From Larix sibirica (taxonomy: Eukaryota; Streptophyta; Pinopsida; Pinales; Pinaceae): 33,428 bases of DNA. Positions 10,676-20,521 of the stretch are shown piece by piece (position 1 is the stretch's first letter; each line of letters begins with the position of its first letter). Below the pieces are notes generated by a model. The model did no database searches and was not told the DNA's origin. It was given only the letters and a program-made list of their open reading frames with translations. Both the position numbers and the translations under genes were made by a program. The stretch lies in contig NWUY0300062185.1 of the NCBI GenBank assembly GCA_004151065.3, forward strand, positions 1-33,428, given 5' to 3'.

Positions 10676-10699
10676 AAACTAGTATCCTTAGAGAAACAT

Positions 10700-10905
10700 C
10701 CAATCTATATGTTCTCTTTTATTTATCCAATCAATCAATCATTTTAGTTTTTTCAAGGGGTGAGGGACAGGAGAATAGGTGATGAAAGTGAAGCGTGTTT
10801 TCGGCCGCGACATATTTAGTTGGCTTGGAGGCGCCAGAAATTTATAATCCCACTCGTTTGCTCCACCAACAGCAACAATAACAGCAGCGAAGCCGATTTT
10901 CAAAG
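10700..10905 (+). other. Candidate 5' untranslated exon of BTF3
   Basis: A locally GC-richer segment that ends in a CA/CAG-rich run (CCACCAACAGCAACAATAAC) and then CAAAG followed by GTATTC, a good plant splice donor at 10906. A leader of this kind joined to an acceptor right before the start codon is common in plant housekeeping genes. The acceptor CAG at 20519-20521 lies directly before the BTF3 ATG, so some upstream leader exon is required. This is the best candidate I see, but the exon start, and even its identity, are inferred. Confidence 0.4.
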
Positions 10906-10960
10906 GTATTCTATCGTAGTACATCCTTATCCCTTTTTCTCATTGTATGTTTCTGCTATT

Positions 10961-11110
10961 AATAATGTAATACTTGTTGGGGTTTCTGGTTTTCAGAATG
11001 AACTAGTTCTTCACCTGGCATTTCTATTGATAATAATGATGTAATGTTTGCTGGGGTTTCTGGTTTTCAAACCAAACTAGTTCTTCCTCGGGTTTTCCTG
11101 GTTGTATGGT
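10961..11110. repeat. Imperfect tandem duplication, period about 74 bp
   Basis: Units starting GTAATACTTG (10967) and GTAATGTTTG (11041) share GGGGTTTCTGGTTTTCA and AACTAGTTCTTC. Identity is moderate, so the duplication is not recent. It lies just inside the inferred leader intron. Confidence 0.75.
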
Positions 11111-12079
11111 ATGGTATTTTTTTTCTTATTAATTTGATTGAAGTATATACTTCTAGATGGGATGGGGAACACTTCGCAGATTGGTTTAAAAAACAAAAAA
11201 CTTTTCCAGGCGTGAAATTTTTGCAGAAATTGTAGAGTTCTTATGTTCCTATCAATAACTTCAGCCCATCAATCAATCAGCTAATGGGTTATTGTTTCCT
11301 AGGTGGGACAGGTAATTGTTTTTCCCTTCGCGCTTTTTTTTCCCTAAAATTCCTTGAATTGTTCACTATCACAAACTCATCAAACCCCTTGTCTGGTATT
11401 CCTCGCCGAGGTTGCGAAGTTCGAGGAGGCTTGTACTCAAGATGTGCAAACCTAACCTCAAGCTCCATAACCTCGAGGTTTATATCAAACACGTGTTTAG
11501 ATGGTCTGTGAAAATCTCCATATTCAATACACAGAAAGCACCATTTAGATTCAATGCACCTTTAAACAGGTGTGTGCACACACAGATTCGACGGATGAGC
11601 TCTGTCTGTGGTGTAGAATGCACCTCACTTTTTTTGAACGTAATACCAAGGATGACAATGTATACATATCCAGTGCTTTATCTGTATTTTTTTTTCCTTG
11701 GATTGCTTTATCTGTATTGTTGTTATTAATGATATTAATCTTTTTACTAGTATCACGAGGGCTTCTTGTTAATAATATTAATATTTTTAATATTATAACG
11801 AGGGCCTTGGAGGTTCTGTGTTATGTTGGATATTTTTCAATAGTTTTGATGTTCAAAATCCTAATAGAGACAAGATTAGGAATCCCCATATCCTATTTAT
11901 TGATCAAATGAAAATTAAGGTATTTTATGAGCTCATTTGCCATTTGCTATCTGTGAAATAAATACGTTGTCAAGATGTGGGGAGAGGCATGATAATCGAG
12001 GTGATAAGGTTAGACTCTTGATATCAGATTACCAACGTGCATCGCCGAGCCTGTTCTCAAAGCATGTGTCTCTCACTAC

Positions 12080-12099
12080 ATATATATATATATATATAT
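12080..12099. repeat. (AT)10 microsatellite
   Basis: Twenty bases of uninterrupted AT dinucleotide repeat, 15 bp upstream of the SINE-like element. Confidence 0.95.
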
Positions 12100-12111
12100 G
12101 CTTTAAAATTA

Positions 12112-12250
12112 TAAGGGTTAATTTAACTGGTAAAACCATCTGCCCAAGGCATGTTGCTGATGGGGGAGATCACATATCACAGGTTCAAATCTGGTAGTCC
12201 GGGGGGGGGGAGATCATATATCACAGGTTCAAATCTGGTAGAGTCTTTCA
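12112..12250 (+). mobile_element. tRNA-derived SINE-like element
   Basis: Contains a polymerase III type 2 internal promoter pattern. An A-box-like TAATTTAACTGG at 12119-12130 fits the tRNA consensus at 11 of 12 positions. A B-box GGTTCAAATCT at 12182-12192 fits at 10 of 11. The phrase AACTGGTAAAACC is typical of plant SINE heads. The B-box block is duplicated (12162-12197 and 12206-12241), separated by TCC plus a G-run. It does not fold as a normal tRNA and has no recognisable anticodon arm, so it is not called as a tRNA gene. Element ends are uncertain. Confidence 0.5.
12162..12241. repeat. Duplicated B-box block, period 44 bp
   Basis: GGGGGAGATCA(C/T)ATATCACA followed by GGTTCAAATCTGGTAG occurs twice with a single base difference. 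The second copy is preceded by a run of ten G at 12201-12210. The near identity indicates a recent event or an assembly artefact. Confidence 0.9.
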
Positions 12251-12975
12251 TGGTTACCAGATGGTATTGTAATTGACGGTTGAGTTGCCATCCATCTAGA
12301 TATTTTAAGAAAGTGGGCAGCATGTCCTGAGGAGCTGCACCGCAAAGAGCACTTCCTTTTGTGTCAAGGCTTAGGGTTATCTATTTTTGCCAATATCACC
12401 CGAGACTTACAGCCAGACTCATCCCTTTGAAACTCATGCCATCTGGGTAGGGCAGACTACAGCAAGTTTGCAACTCTGGAACACAGCTTAACACTCTCTT
12501 ATGCACCAGTGAAATAATGCGCCATCGACTAAATGTTTAATTATTTTAAAGAGCCACTTGTTTACCACATGTATTGTTGCTATATGTGTATTTGCCTTGG
12601 TTACTCCTGTTCAGTGGTTCAATGTTTTATTGTCCAATAAATATATTCTCAATCAACTGGGGAAGGAGATATATGCAAGATAATATTTACTATGTAGCTA
12701 TCTTTTGCACCTTGTTAGGCTGGAAGCGTAACAATGGTCTTGAGATCATGGGGGAAGGCCATCCGCCCAAGAGGAAATGGATTACGATAATTGCTCCTAT
12801 TTAGCGCAGAATGCATAGACAACAGCCTCTGAACATATCACATCTTAAGGTTATACGTTAGGAAATTGCAGTGAATGCTTGCAAATTTGCTACAATGTAT
12901 GTATAAGTTTAATGCCTAATGGCTTATGGATTAGGCTTTTGTAGGGTTTCTCTTTTGAACAGTGAAGTTGCCAAG

Positions 12976-13268
12976 TGTTAAAGATGACACTTTCTTGTTG
13001 TGAGAATAAATGGACATGTGAAATCGATGCAATAGTTGCTTGTATGGTGCTTGTCTTATGGTGGTTTAGTGTCCTCTCTGCAATAGAATTGAAGCGATTT
13101 CTCTCGAGTCTTATATTATAAATGTAGTCCTTTGTATGGTTTCTGACACATTGGGGATAGAATATATTTTACCCGGTTGGGTTTTACCTTGTTGTCCACC
13201 TTTTGTGTTGTGACTCATATTGGTATTTATTTATGCGATGTGCTTGGTTGTTTATATTATTTTTAACG
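12976..13268 (+). mobile_element. Left LTR of a Ty1/copia-like element
   Basis: Starts TGTTAAAG and ends TTTTAACG directly before a primer-binding site. It shares many blocks with 20008-20309: TTGTTGTGAG, TTAGTGTCCT, CTTTGTATGGTTTCTGACAC, a TTTTACC(C)/GTCCACC region and CCTTTTGTG, in the same order and spacing. Length 293 bp is normal for a copia LTR. The final CA appears mutated to CG. Divergence between the two LTRs is large, so the insertion is old, and I find no matching target duplication. Confidence 0.7.
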
Positions 13269-13281
13269 TGGTATCAAAGCC
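13269..13281 (+). other. Primer-binding site, initiator tRNA-Met type
   Basis: TGGTATCAAAGCC matches the usual plant Ty1/copia primer-binding site (TGGTATCAGAGCC, complementary to the 3' end of initiator tRNA-Met) at 12 of 13 positions, immediately after the left LTR. Confidence 0.75.
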
Positions 13282-14034
13282 ATGGTTTGTAGGTTATGCC
13301 CTTGGCGTTGTTCTCTATGAACGAGTGGGAATTTTGACATCGAAAGAAGTGTTGTCAAGGCAACGTTTTTGTTGATAGTGGTGAGACAATTGAATTTGAA
13401 ATTTCATACATCGGGGGTGTCCTTATAGATGTGTAACGTTGTTGTCATATCTTTGTCATTGATCGCTGGTTGGTCGGAGCACTACATAGTAGGCTAGCTA
13501 GCAGGATAAAAACCTGTGAAGTGCTGTATACATTGGCATGTAGATGTGAAAGGATTTCATTTGAGGTTCAAGTTGTTTGGGAAGACCATCCCCTTGAGCT
13601 CTCTTGATAGAAGTAATGAGGAGCAAAAGGTGACGTTGAAGAAGGTTGGATTGCCTATGAGGAGGTGTTTGGCATGCATGCCATGTCTTGATAGAGTGAA
13701 TTGATCGAGAAAAAGTTTGGCGGGACTACCAAGCTCAATGCCATCGCAACATTGTTGTGGAGCCATAACTTGAATGTGTGAATTTGTAGTGCAAAGGTCA
13801 TTCAAAGGTTGACGATGGATTAATAGGTCCTGTGGCAAGTTTTGTCGGTGGACAAGCTCATAGAAGGCCCATGGTCATATTGAGGAGTCCTGTGGTGGTG
13901 AATATTGGATTGAGGACCCTACTGGTGTTGTGTTCGGTCTCGAGCAACAAAGTTGAGGACATGTAGGTTGGCACCAGTGAGGGTCTAGTGGACATTCTCA
14001 TGGAGCGGGATTGCAATGAGTTGTTTTGTAGATA
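13282..14034 (+). mobile_element. Internal region of the copia-like element, left part
   Basis: About 750 bp after the primer-binding site where gag would be expected. I cannot recognise gag, a zinc knuckle or protease. The short frame at 13516-13704 has no familiar motif. The element may be a non-autonomous, large-internal-domain derivative, or gag may have decayed beyond recognition. The LINE insertion begins to the right. Confidence 0.4.
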
Positions 14035-14639
14035 AGTTAAGATAAAAGAATTTTATTAAAGTCTAATGAATGACCACAAAACTAGGTCAATGGGATTGTT
14101 TGGTACCAAGCTGTCAATACAGAGTGAGAGCACCAAGGTAGCTCCTATAAAAATGAAATGCAAAAAGAAAAGTATGCCTAAAACCTAGATATTGAACTCC
14201 AAAGATGGAGAGCCAATATAGGAGAGAGATGTACAGAGATAATAGATCCAGGACTTGTGAAACAAATGGCGTGCATCTATCATGTTATGTTGGAACTATC
14301 TCTCCTAACATCCGAGGTTGATTGGAGGAAGTGCATAATAGAACATTGTCCAGAGGAAGAGCTGGAAGAGGATCTAGACAGGCTAATGTGTCTTTGCGTG
14401 GAGTAATGTGCCTACCTCTGTGACCTAAAAGAAATTGATTGATCGCTAGGATGAGGCCGAGACTGTTATGTTGTTGGGGTTGGACGAAAGAGGAGGAAAT
14501 CCTTCATGTTCTAATAGGTTTGGTGTTGAAATAAGTGTCATCATCAATCTGCCTCTTGGTACCCCTCAAAGATGGGAGCATTGTAAAAAAGGAAGTAATT
14601 TGTTGGCTGGAGACTACTCTAGTAGAAGAATGTGACTAG

Positions 14640-15620
14640 AGGATGAGAGAGTGGAGCTGGAGGGCCTCTTGCAAATACAAGGCCAGACATCTCTAGTTGG
14701 GGTATTGAAAGAAACTGGTCAGGGTTTGAAGCTCCCTAAGAAGAAGCTCTCTAAAAAGACAATGGAACTATCCGTGGATCTTGTAGTATATGGGACAACG
14801 AAAGATGAAGTGCGCTTCTCTCTCAATCTCTTGAAGGTGGCACACTTGGTAGATCCTGTCTAATTGGTCAGTCTAGTGATCTTTATCAACCCTAAGACGG
14901 TGGGAAAGCACTTTGAACTGCCTTAAAGGAATACGAAGAGCATGTGCCCAAGGGTGGAATGTGTAGTGGGGCTGAACAATGAGTTCGCCCCTTGGATCCT
15001 TGAAATGCTCAGCATAAAAGGGTCATCTTTGGACGTAACCTGCTTGGAGGGTTGATCCAAGTGACTTGCACATACTGCTTATAGATATCATCCAGAGTGA
15101 TTTTGTTCAACTCTTGCTTGGTAGGCAAGAGGTGGCCAGGCGCATCTAGAGAATATCGAAAAGGAGGAAGTCGGTCTATTGTGATACCAATCGACTTCAA
15201 AAGAGCCAAAAATCCTGCATAGCAAATATCAAATGCGACCTGAAGGGCTAGCAGAGGCTATGGGCTTGAATGATCAGTAGGCCAAATACGGGTAGCAGTC
15301 TCATCGCTACGTCGAGTTTGCTAAGCTTTGAATGCAGTGTAAGAATGAGACTAGGCGAAACACTTTCTTAAGCTGAAAGGGTCGGGCACCAAACTCCACA
15401 AGTATGAGGCACTGAGGTATTGTGTGTTTGCATTTGATGATGAAACAAAGGAGAAGGATGTGCACTCGCTCTATAGAGGCCCAATTAGAGTCAAGTAGAC
15501 AAGGTTCCCAATCCTCTGAGTCGTGAAGAACTTTAGGTCATATGAGAGTGTCCATGAGAGACATCTTGGATGAGATGTCCTAAAAATGATGTCTAAAACA
15601 CTATCATTCAAGAAGTGCTA
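14640..15620 (-). pseudogene. LINE C-terminal region with Cys/His motif
   Basis: Downstream of the RT, pieces of the thumb and C-terminal domain are readable: a YxxDWEPCL-like block (about 15500), IERVHILLLCFIIKCKHT and LVEFGARPFQLKKVFRL (about 15360-15480), then LDRIYQVCHLQEIEREAHF and IFRCPIYYKIHG at about 14780-14860. The last is the C...HF...CP zinc-type signature also seen at 2.0-2.3 kb. Stops interrupt it repeatedly. Its role in the family is nucleic-acid binding by inference. Confidence 0.6.
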
Positions 15621-15827
15621 AGGATCCATACCCCTTGTTGACACGGGGTTGAAGGGCATGCCTCAAACAGAAATGAGGCTGAGTGAATTGCACCCCCAAA
15701 TAAGTGTAGGAGCAAGTGATCTCGATCCCCTCCCCTCTAAAAAAAGCGAAGGTTCGAGAGGAGCTTCATTGACCTATTGAAGATCATGACCTTGGTTTTA
15801 CCCAAGTTGACTATTAACTGATGAAGA

Positions 15828-16973
15828 TCATAGAAAAAGGGTCAATGCATCTAGCCGTCTCTGCAAACCCTCATGAGATGATGCTAAGAGGATAACATCA
15901 TCAGTGAAGAGAAGAATAGAGATCAAGACCTGATGGAGGAGGCATCCATCTTTGGCTTGAATGTGCTCCTGCAAGAAAGATTCTTGCTTGTCAATGTAGA
16001 TCCCAAACAAAGTAGTGGATGTAGGACATCCTTGCTTAACCCCAATAGTACTCCTAATGAAGTCAGATACCCTATGAACAGTGTGAAGACGACCCAAAAC
16101 TATATCATATAATTGCATGATGGTAGTCATAAGAGTCTAGGAAATGCCTATGTCTTTGAGCCTTTGGATTAGTGCCTCTCTGGAGACTGAGTCAAATGCT
16201 TTTTGAAAGTCAACAAAGCAACTAAACTTTTGAAGAGCGATAATGGGCCTCCTCAATGAAGGCCCAGAGCATAAGAATGTGATCAGTGGTTTGGTATGTC
16301 GGTCTAAATCTAGTGTGTCCACTTGCTCGAAGGTGTCTCTGCTTAAGCTCCTCAGAAAGATGCACATGGAAAACTGTAGCATAGAGTTTTCAAAATGTGT
16401 GGCCAACCATGATCGTTCTGTATGTTGGGATTTGCATTAGTTCTCGATTTGTGAATCAGGTGGATCATATGATGTGCCCAAGAGTTTGGAATGCCTATAC
16501 AGGCAACGTGGTTGAATAGATCGATCAAGTGATTGTCCATAGCGTGGAGGCCATGCTTGAAGAGTTCAATCTGTAACCCCTCCTTGTTCGTTGCTTTGTT
16601 GGAGCTCATGGCATATACTTCCCATATTTTACGATAAGTAAATAAGTAACAGGAGCAAGGTGGGAGGTGACCTGGATAAGGGGTTGCCCAGGATATCATA
16701 GAGGGAGGAGGTATGGGAGAACAAGCATTTTGGATCAAGAGCAGGTGGGAGACAGGTGTTGCGAGGGAAAATGGTATGCCAAATTTTTTTGGGAGAGTGG
16801 ACAAGGGAAGCACTCAACTCACATCTCTTATGGGAAATGAAGGGGCATTTCTTGTGTTGGAGGAGGCAACTATAGGAAGCTTTAAGATTGGGGAGGGAGG
16901 GGTGAACATGAGTGAAGGTGTGTTGTAGCTTAGTGTGGAGAGTTTTACAATCCAGATCATACCATTGATTCAT
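15828..16973 (-). pseudogene. LINE reverse transcriptase, broken
   Basis: RT motifs appear in order over three overlapping frames: NKATNKEGLQIELFKHG (block 1, near 16560-16610), FVDFQKAFDSVSREALIQRL (block with the first catalytic Asp, near 16160-16220), then GVKQGCPTSTTLFGIYID (16000-16050) and LLFTDDVILLAS (15880-15915). The catalytic DD is intact as Phe-Thr-Asp-Asp, where most LINEs have Phe-Ala-Asp-Asp. The upstream segment at 16629-16973 (NQWYDLDCKTLHTKL) matches the linker between endonuclease and RT. Frameshifts between blocks prevent a continuous product. Confidence 0.85.
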
Positions 16974-17029
16974 GGGGTAGGACCTAATTTTTTGGGAGAG
17001 GGAGGTGGATCAGGTGGTGTGGGGGTAGG

Positions 17030-18080
17030 ATTTAAGGGCAACTTCCCAAATAATTGATGAAAGATAGGTGTACTTGGCGAAAGCAGACTTGAGGGATGCA
17101 AAGCAAGACAGAGGGTGGAAGTAAAGGTGTTGGGTTCCCCCTCGCCAAAATGGTTAATGGTTTGAGGTGGGTTTGGAGGAAGAGGGGTGGGGGGCTGATA
17201 ACCTGGAGGGAAAATGAGAGAAGGGCATGGTCGGCCAATGGGATGGGGGTTACTAAAAAGTGGTGAATAAAGGGGAGAAGTCCTTGACTGGAGAGGATAT
17301 AATCTACCACACTTGCACCTTCACCATGAGGTTGTCAAGTGAAGAAATGAGAATCTGGGAAGTAGGGGAGGTCGTTGAGGATTAGAAGCTGATGGAATTC
17401 TCCAAGCCGAAGGAAGTATTTGCCATACCTTGTATAAGGCCTCAAAGCATCATCTGATAGCTAACGAAGTCCCACTGAAGCTAGATCGATCTCTCGAATA
17501 TAGAACACATCCTCAAAGCGATCGTGAAGTGTGACTTGAAGGGCTCTAGTGCGGGCGTTGAAATTTCCCAAAAGGATGACCTTCCACAACATTGAGTATT
17601 GAATGATGCCAGGATATATATTTTGGTATAGGCTGTCATTGAAATCGCTATGGACAACAAACTGAGACGGGGTTGGGGGAAGTAGCAGATCATTATGTAG
17701 AGATTTTTGGGGAGAATAAGTAGACCACTAAGTTGAGCCCACATAAACTTGGCAAGCTCATCTAATGATACTAAAGAGACCTTGCTTTGAAGGAAGTCTC
17801 TGACCAAACAAGCTACCCCACCCGAGTCTTTGACCCCTCTAGAGGATCAAGTTTCTTGTTGACAGGTAGAAAACCAGTGATGACGTGTTATGCCTGGAAG
17901 TGGCTTGACCGGGCTCTCATGGGTTTTAGTAATAAAAAGGAGATCACATGAACCAAGAGCATCGTGCAACATGCCTATGAAGACCACAGTGACTCATTCC
18001 CATTTTAACATCCCACTAAAATCCCTACACATTGTCTACGCCTCAATTGTGCTAGTCATTTAGAGAATCCAGGCCGAGGA
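17030..18080 (-). pseudogene. LINE endonuclease, inactive
   Basis: Blocks of an apurinic-type endonuclease are recognisable: LLFITKTHES near 17920, where the family has an E-T (metal-binding Glu) and this copy has Lys-Thr; GGVACLVRDFL near 17800; LLGNFNARTRAL near 17540-17580, where the family has Gly-Asp-Phe-Asn and this copy has Asn for the Asp; and VDYILSS followed by PLADHALLSF near 17230-17310, keeping the terminal Asp-His. At least two catalytic positions are changed and several stops separate the blocks. Confidence 0.7.
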
Positions 18081-18180
18081 TACCCTAGTGGTGGGGAAAT
18101 CTAAATAATGGCGTGAAGATCTTTGATGATCTCCCATTTACCTGCTTGTCTTGCTGCTGTGACTAACACCCTGGAGTGTT

Positions 18181-18930
18181 TCAACTTTGCAACTTGGGAT
18201 TTGGTGAGGTTGAGATATAGGAAAATCTAACTGGGTAGGGAGAACAATCGCTGCTTGGCTCTGAGAGCTTGAAGCTTGTTCCTAGTTGATTTGAATTGAA
18301 TGAAGAGTGTAGAGTCATGATTGAACCAGGCTCTCTCAAGAGGGATGTTAGGGAGCTCGAGGTAATCACGAAGAAATGTGGCACCCATTTGCATGGGGCT
18401 TGGTGAAGGAGAGGGTGAGGGTAGGCCCCCAACCTTCAAGTTTAGTTCTTGAGCTCGCCTACTACGTTCCTCCATTGTCTTGCCCCTCAACTGTAGCAAG
18501 AGGGGGCGGGGCTTTGTCATCCCCCCAACAACCTCTGCCCATGAAGTACGGATCTCTTCATGCTTGGTTTTAAGGTCAATAATTTCAACATGTAAGGTAT
18601 CATTTGGGGGTTGGAGGGCTTCTTGAATTTGCTTTGCGCTTAATAAATTCTTGAGGGATGAATTTTATGATTCAACCTCGACTACTCATCAAAAGAGCTC
18701 ACAATTCTTGTTTGGCCTATTGCCTCTTGGTGTGAAGCTTGTTGTTTTTGGTTTTGAGGGCCTCCATCCATTGCATAGGAAGTTTAATTTGGGATGTCTA
18801 GTAAGAGAAATCAGATTCCAAGGCCACATCAGTGGAACTATGAAGTGTTCCTTGATTGTTGGTACAATTTTTAAGATATTCAAATTGTTCCCTGTTGTCG
18901 AAGCTGCTGGTCTATATGGGTTTCTCCATT
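18181..18930 (-). pseudogene. LINE ORF1-like region
   Basis: Upstream of the endonuclease, frames at 18181-18520 read EERSRRAQELNLKVGGLP, GATFLRDYLELPNIPLERAW, TLFIQFKSTRNKLQALRAKQ and LFSLPS, resembling the RRM-like RNA-binding domain of plant LINE ORF1 proteins. Further upstream, charged helical stretches such as EALKTKNNKLHTK and IIDLKTKHEEIRTSWAEV suggest a short coiled coil. The start codon cannot be fixed because stops interrupt the reading frame above 18600. Homology is by motif only. Confidence 0.5.
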
Positions 18931-19060
18931 AAACTCCTGCCTGAGTTAACTGGTCATAGCTGAACATGTATTGTGAAGAGTGATGGGCGATTAGGAACCC
19001 ATGAAACTAGCCCCCACAAAACTAGATGTGTTTGTTAAAAACTTGGTTTGTTCCAACAGG

Positions 19061-20007
19061 GTTAGCAGAGTCATGACGGCTCTAGCTGGGTCACCACGGG
19101 GGTAATAGGAGAAGGGCTTTGACAGTGAGGGGTGGAGGGAGAAGTGCTCCTACAAGGATGCGACATGGGCAAAGGGAGAAGGGTTCCAGCAAGGTCGCGG
19201 TGGGGGCACGAATGGAGTCACAGGAGGCTCGAGTAAAGGAGCCGCAAAAGAGCTTGGGGCGTTGGGAGAGCTGGCGGAGCAGAGAATGTGCGTAAAAGAA
19301 ATCCTGCAAGTGATCACAACTTGTTTTTTCATATAGGTAGTAGATTGCTTGCAATGGGAAAGCTCATGTAAGTGCGCGCAATAACTTATCGTGTGAGAGA
19401 AACTCGGGGCAAGATCACTTATGGTGATTGTTGGAACTATCTTGAAATGCTTTTCCTTGGGTTGTGTAAGAGTAATATGTCATGGCTAAGAGATACTCAA
19501 GTGATGCGTAGATATTGGAAAGTGTGATGGGGATGCTTAAATAGGGATCCATGGAAAGAGCTTGGATTGTCGTACACCAAGGTGTTAGTCACATTTGTAA
19601 ATTCGTGTAGTTGTAGGAGATGTAAAATGGTATATGATTATAAGACCTATGGTGGCATGTGGGTGTTCACCTTTGTGAATTCGTGTAGTTGTATTAGATG
19701 TAAAATGGTATATGACCGTAAGTCGCAGACTGGTATGTATATATATTGATTTGTTCATGTGTTAGTAGGGAGTGAGTGTGTTGGTAGCACTGGTTAAGCT
19801 CCAGAACTGCTAATGATTATATTGACCGGAGGTTGTTCCCTTGTTAGGGTTGTCATGTGTTGGATGTGGGTTCTAGGTGGCCTGGTAAAGTTCGGTTTGG
19901 GTCAAGAATGACCATATAATTTACAGCTTATTGACACAGGAGGTAGTCTTGTACTTCTAGGGGAGCATTTGTAGCTGAGGAGCAGAGGAAAACTTTGCTA
20001 TGGGGAT
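19061..20007 (+). mobile_element. Copia-like element, right internal part
   Basis: The remainder between the LINE and the right LTR. No copia RNase H or other pol motif is visible. It contains a 78-bp tandem duplication (19585-19742) and ends with a purine-rich CTATGGGGA just before the right LTR, a possible polypurine tract. The part up to about 19350 may instead be the LINE 5' untranslated region. Confidence 0.4.
19585..19742. repeat. Tandem duplication, period 78 bp
   Basis: ATTCGTGTAGTTGTA starts at 19601 and again at 19679, each followed by AGATGTAAAATGGTATATGA. The copies differ at several positions. Confidence 0.85.
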
Positions 20008-20309
20008 TGTTATATTAGGCCTACTTGTTGTGAGCACAAGTGGACGTCTGAAACTGATGCAGGAGTTACATGTATGCACTTGTCTTTTGGCAGTTAAGTG
20101 TCCTTTCTGTTAGAACTGAACGATCAGTTTCATGTTATAAGTGTAGTTCTTTGTATGGTTTCTGACACGGGAAATTAATGCACTGTTGAAAGTGGAGTTA
20201 TTGTTTACCCTATTGGTGGTTTTGTCCACTCTAACCTCGGTCTGTACCTTTTGTGCTGCTGTTTCCTTCTTAGTTTGCCGTGTATTTAATTGTTGGTCTT
20301 ATATTAACA
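20008..20309 (+). mobile_element. Right LTR of the copia-like element
   Basis: Starts TGTTATAT after a purine-rich stretch and ends TATTAACA, giving proper TG...CA ends. It aligns in blocks with 12976-13268 over its whole length. It sits about 210 bp upstream of the first BTF3 coding exon, in the inferred leader intron and in the same orientation as the gene. Confidence 0.65.
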
Positions 20310-20521
20310 TCTATTTCTGCAATGCTCTTGGCTGCTTTGTTTTTTATAACACCAAATAGATTCCATTCAAGTAATGTTTTTGTTCTAAGGGTAATCTATT
20401 TCTAAGTTTTCTAAAATATTGTTACAAAAATTGTCATAATCTTGTGTCTTTTTCTCGTGCATATCTTCCACCTGCAAATGATGGGCATGTCTGATCACAC
20501 AATTTATGTATGGAACCTCAG

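Larger units (their letters stand above)
14035..19060 (-). mobile_element. LINE (non-LTR retrotransposon), nearly full length, decayed
   Basis: A minus-strand non-LTR element of about 5 kb with domains in the expected order from high to low coordinates: ORF1-like region (18181-18930), apurinic-type endonuclease (about 17030-18080), reverse transcriptase (15828-16970), a C-terminal domain with a Cys/His motif (14640-15620) and a 3' untranslated end near 14040. All parts contain stops and frameshifts. The RT blocks and the C-terminal domain suggest a plant clade distinct from the L1 type that carries RNase H; clade assignment needs a tree. It lies inside the copia-like element, antisense to BTF3. 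Both ends are approximate. Confidence 0.8.
10906..20521 (+). other. Inferred leader intron of BTF3, about 9.6 kb
   Basis: If the leader exon above is right, this intron runs from GTATTC to the acceptor CAG at 20519-20521. It contains a 74-bp tandem duplication, an AT microsatellite, a SINE-like element and a Ty1/copia-like element with a LINE nested inside. Stretches 11110-12075 and 12250-12975 hold no feature I recognise. If a nearer leader exon exists, the intron is shorter. Confidence 0.4.

Noticed and set aside
12115-12192. tRNA gene suggested by A-box and B-box sequences
   Set aside because: No paired acceptor stem, anticodon arm or proper spacing; a tRNA-derived SINE explains the boxes better.
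13516-13704. 62-codon frame as gag of the copia-like element
   Set aside because: No gag motif or zinc knuckle can be seen; position alone is not enough.
18376-18573. Plus-strand frame 18376-18573 and other plus-strand frames over the LINE
   Set aside because: They are antisense shadows of the minus-strand LINE reading frames.
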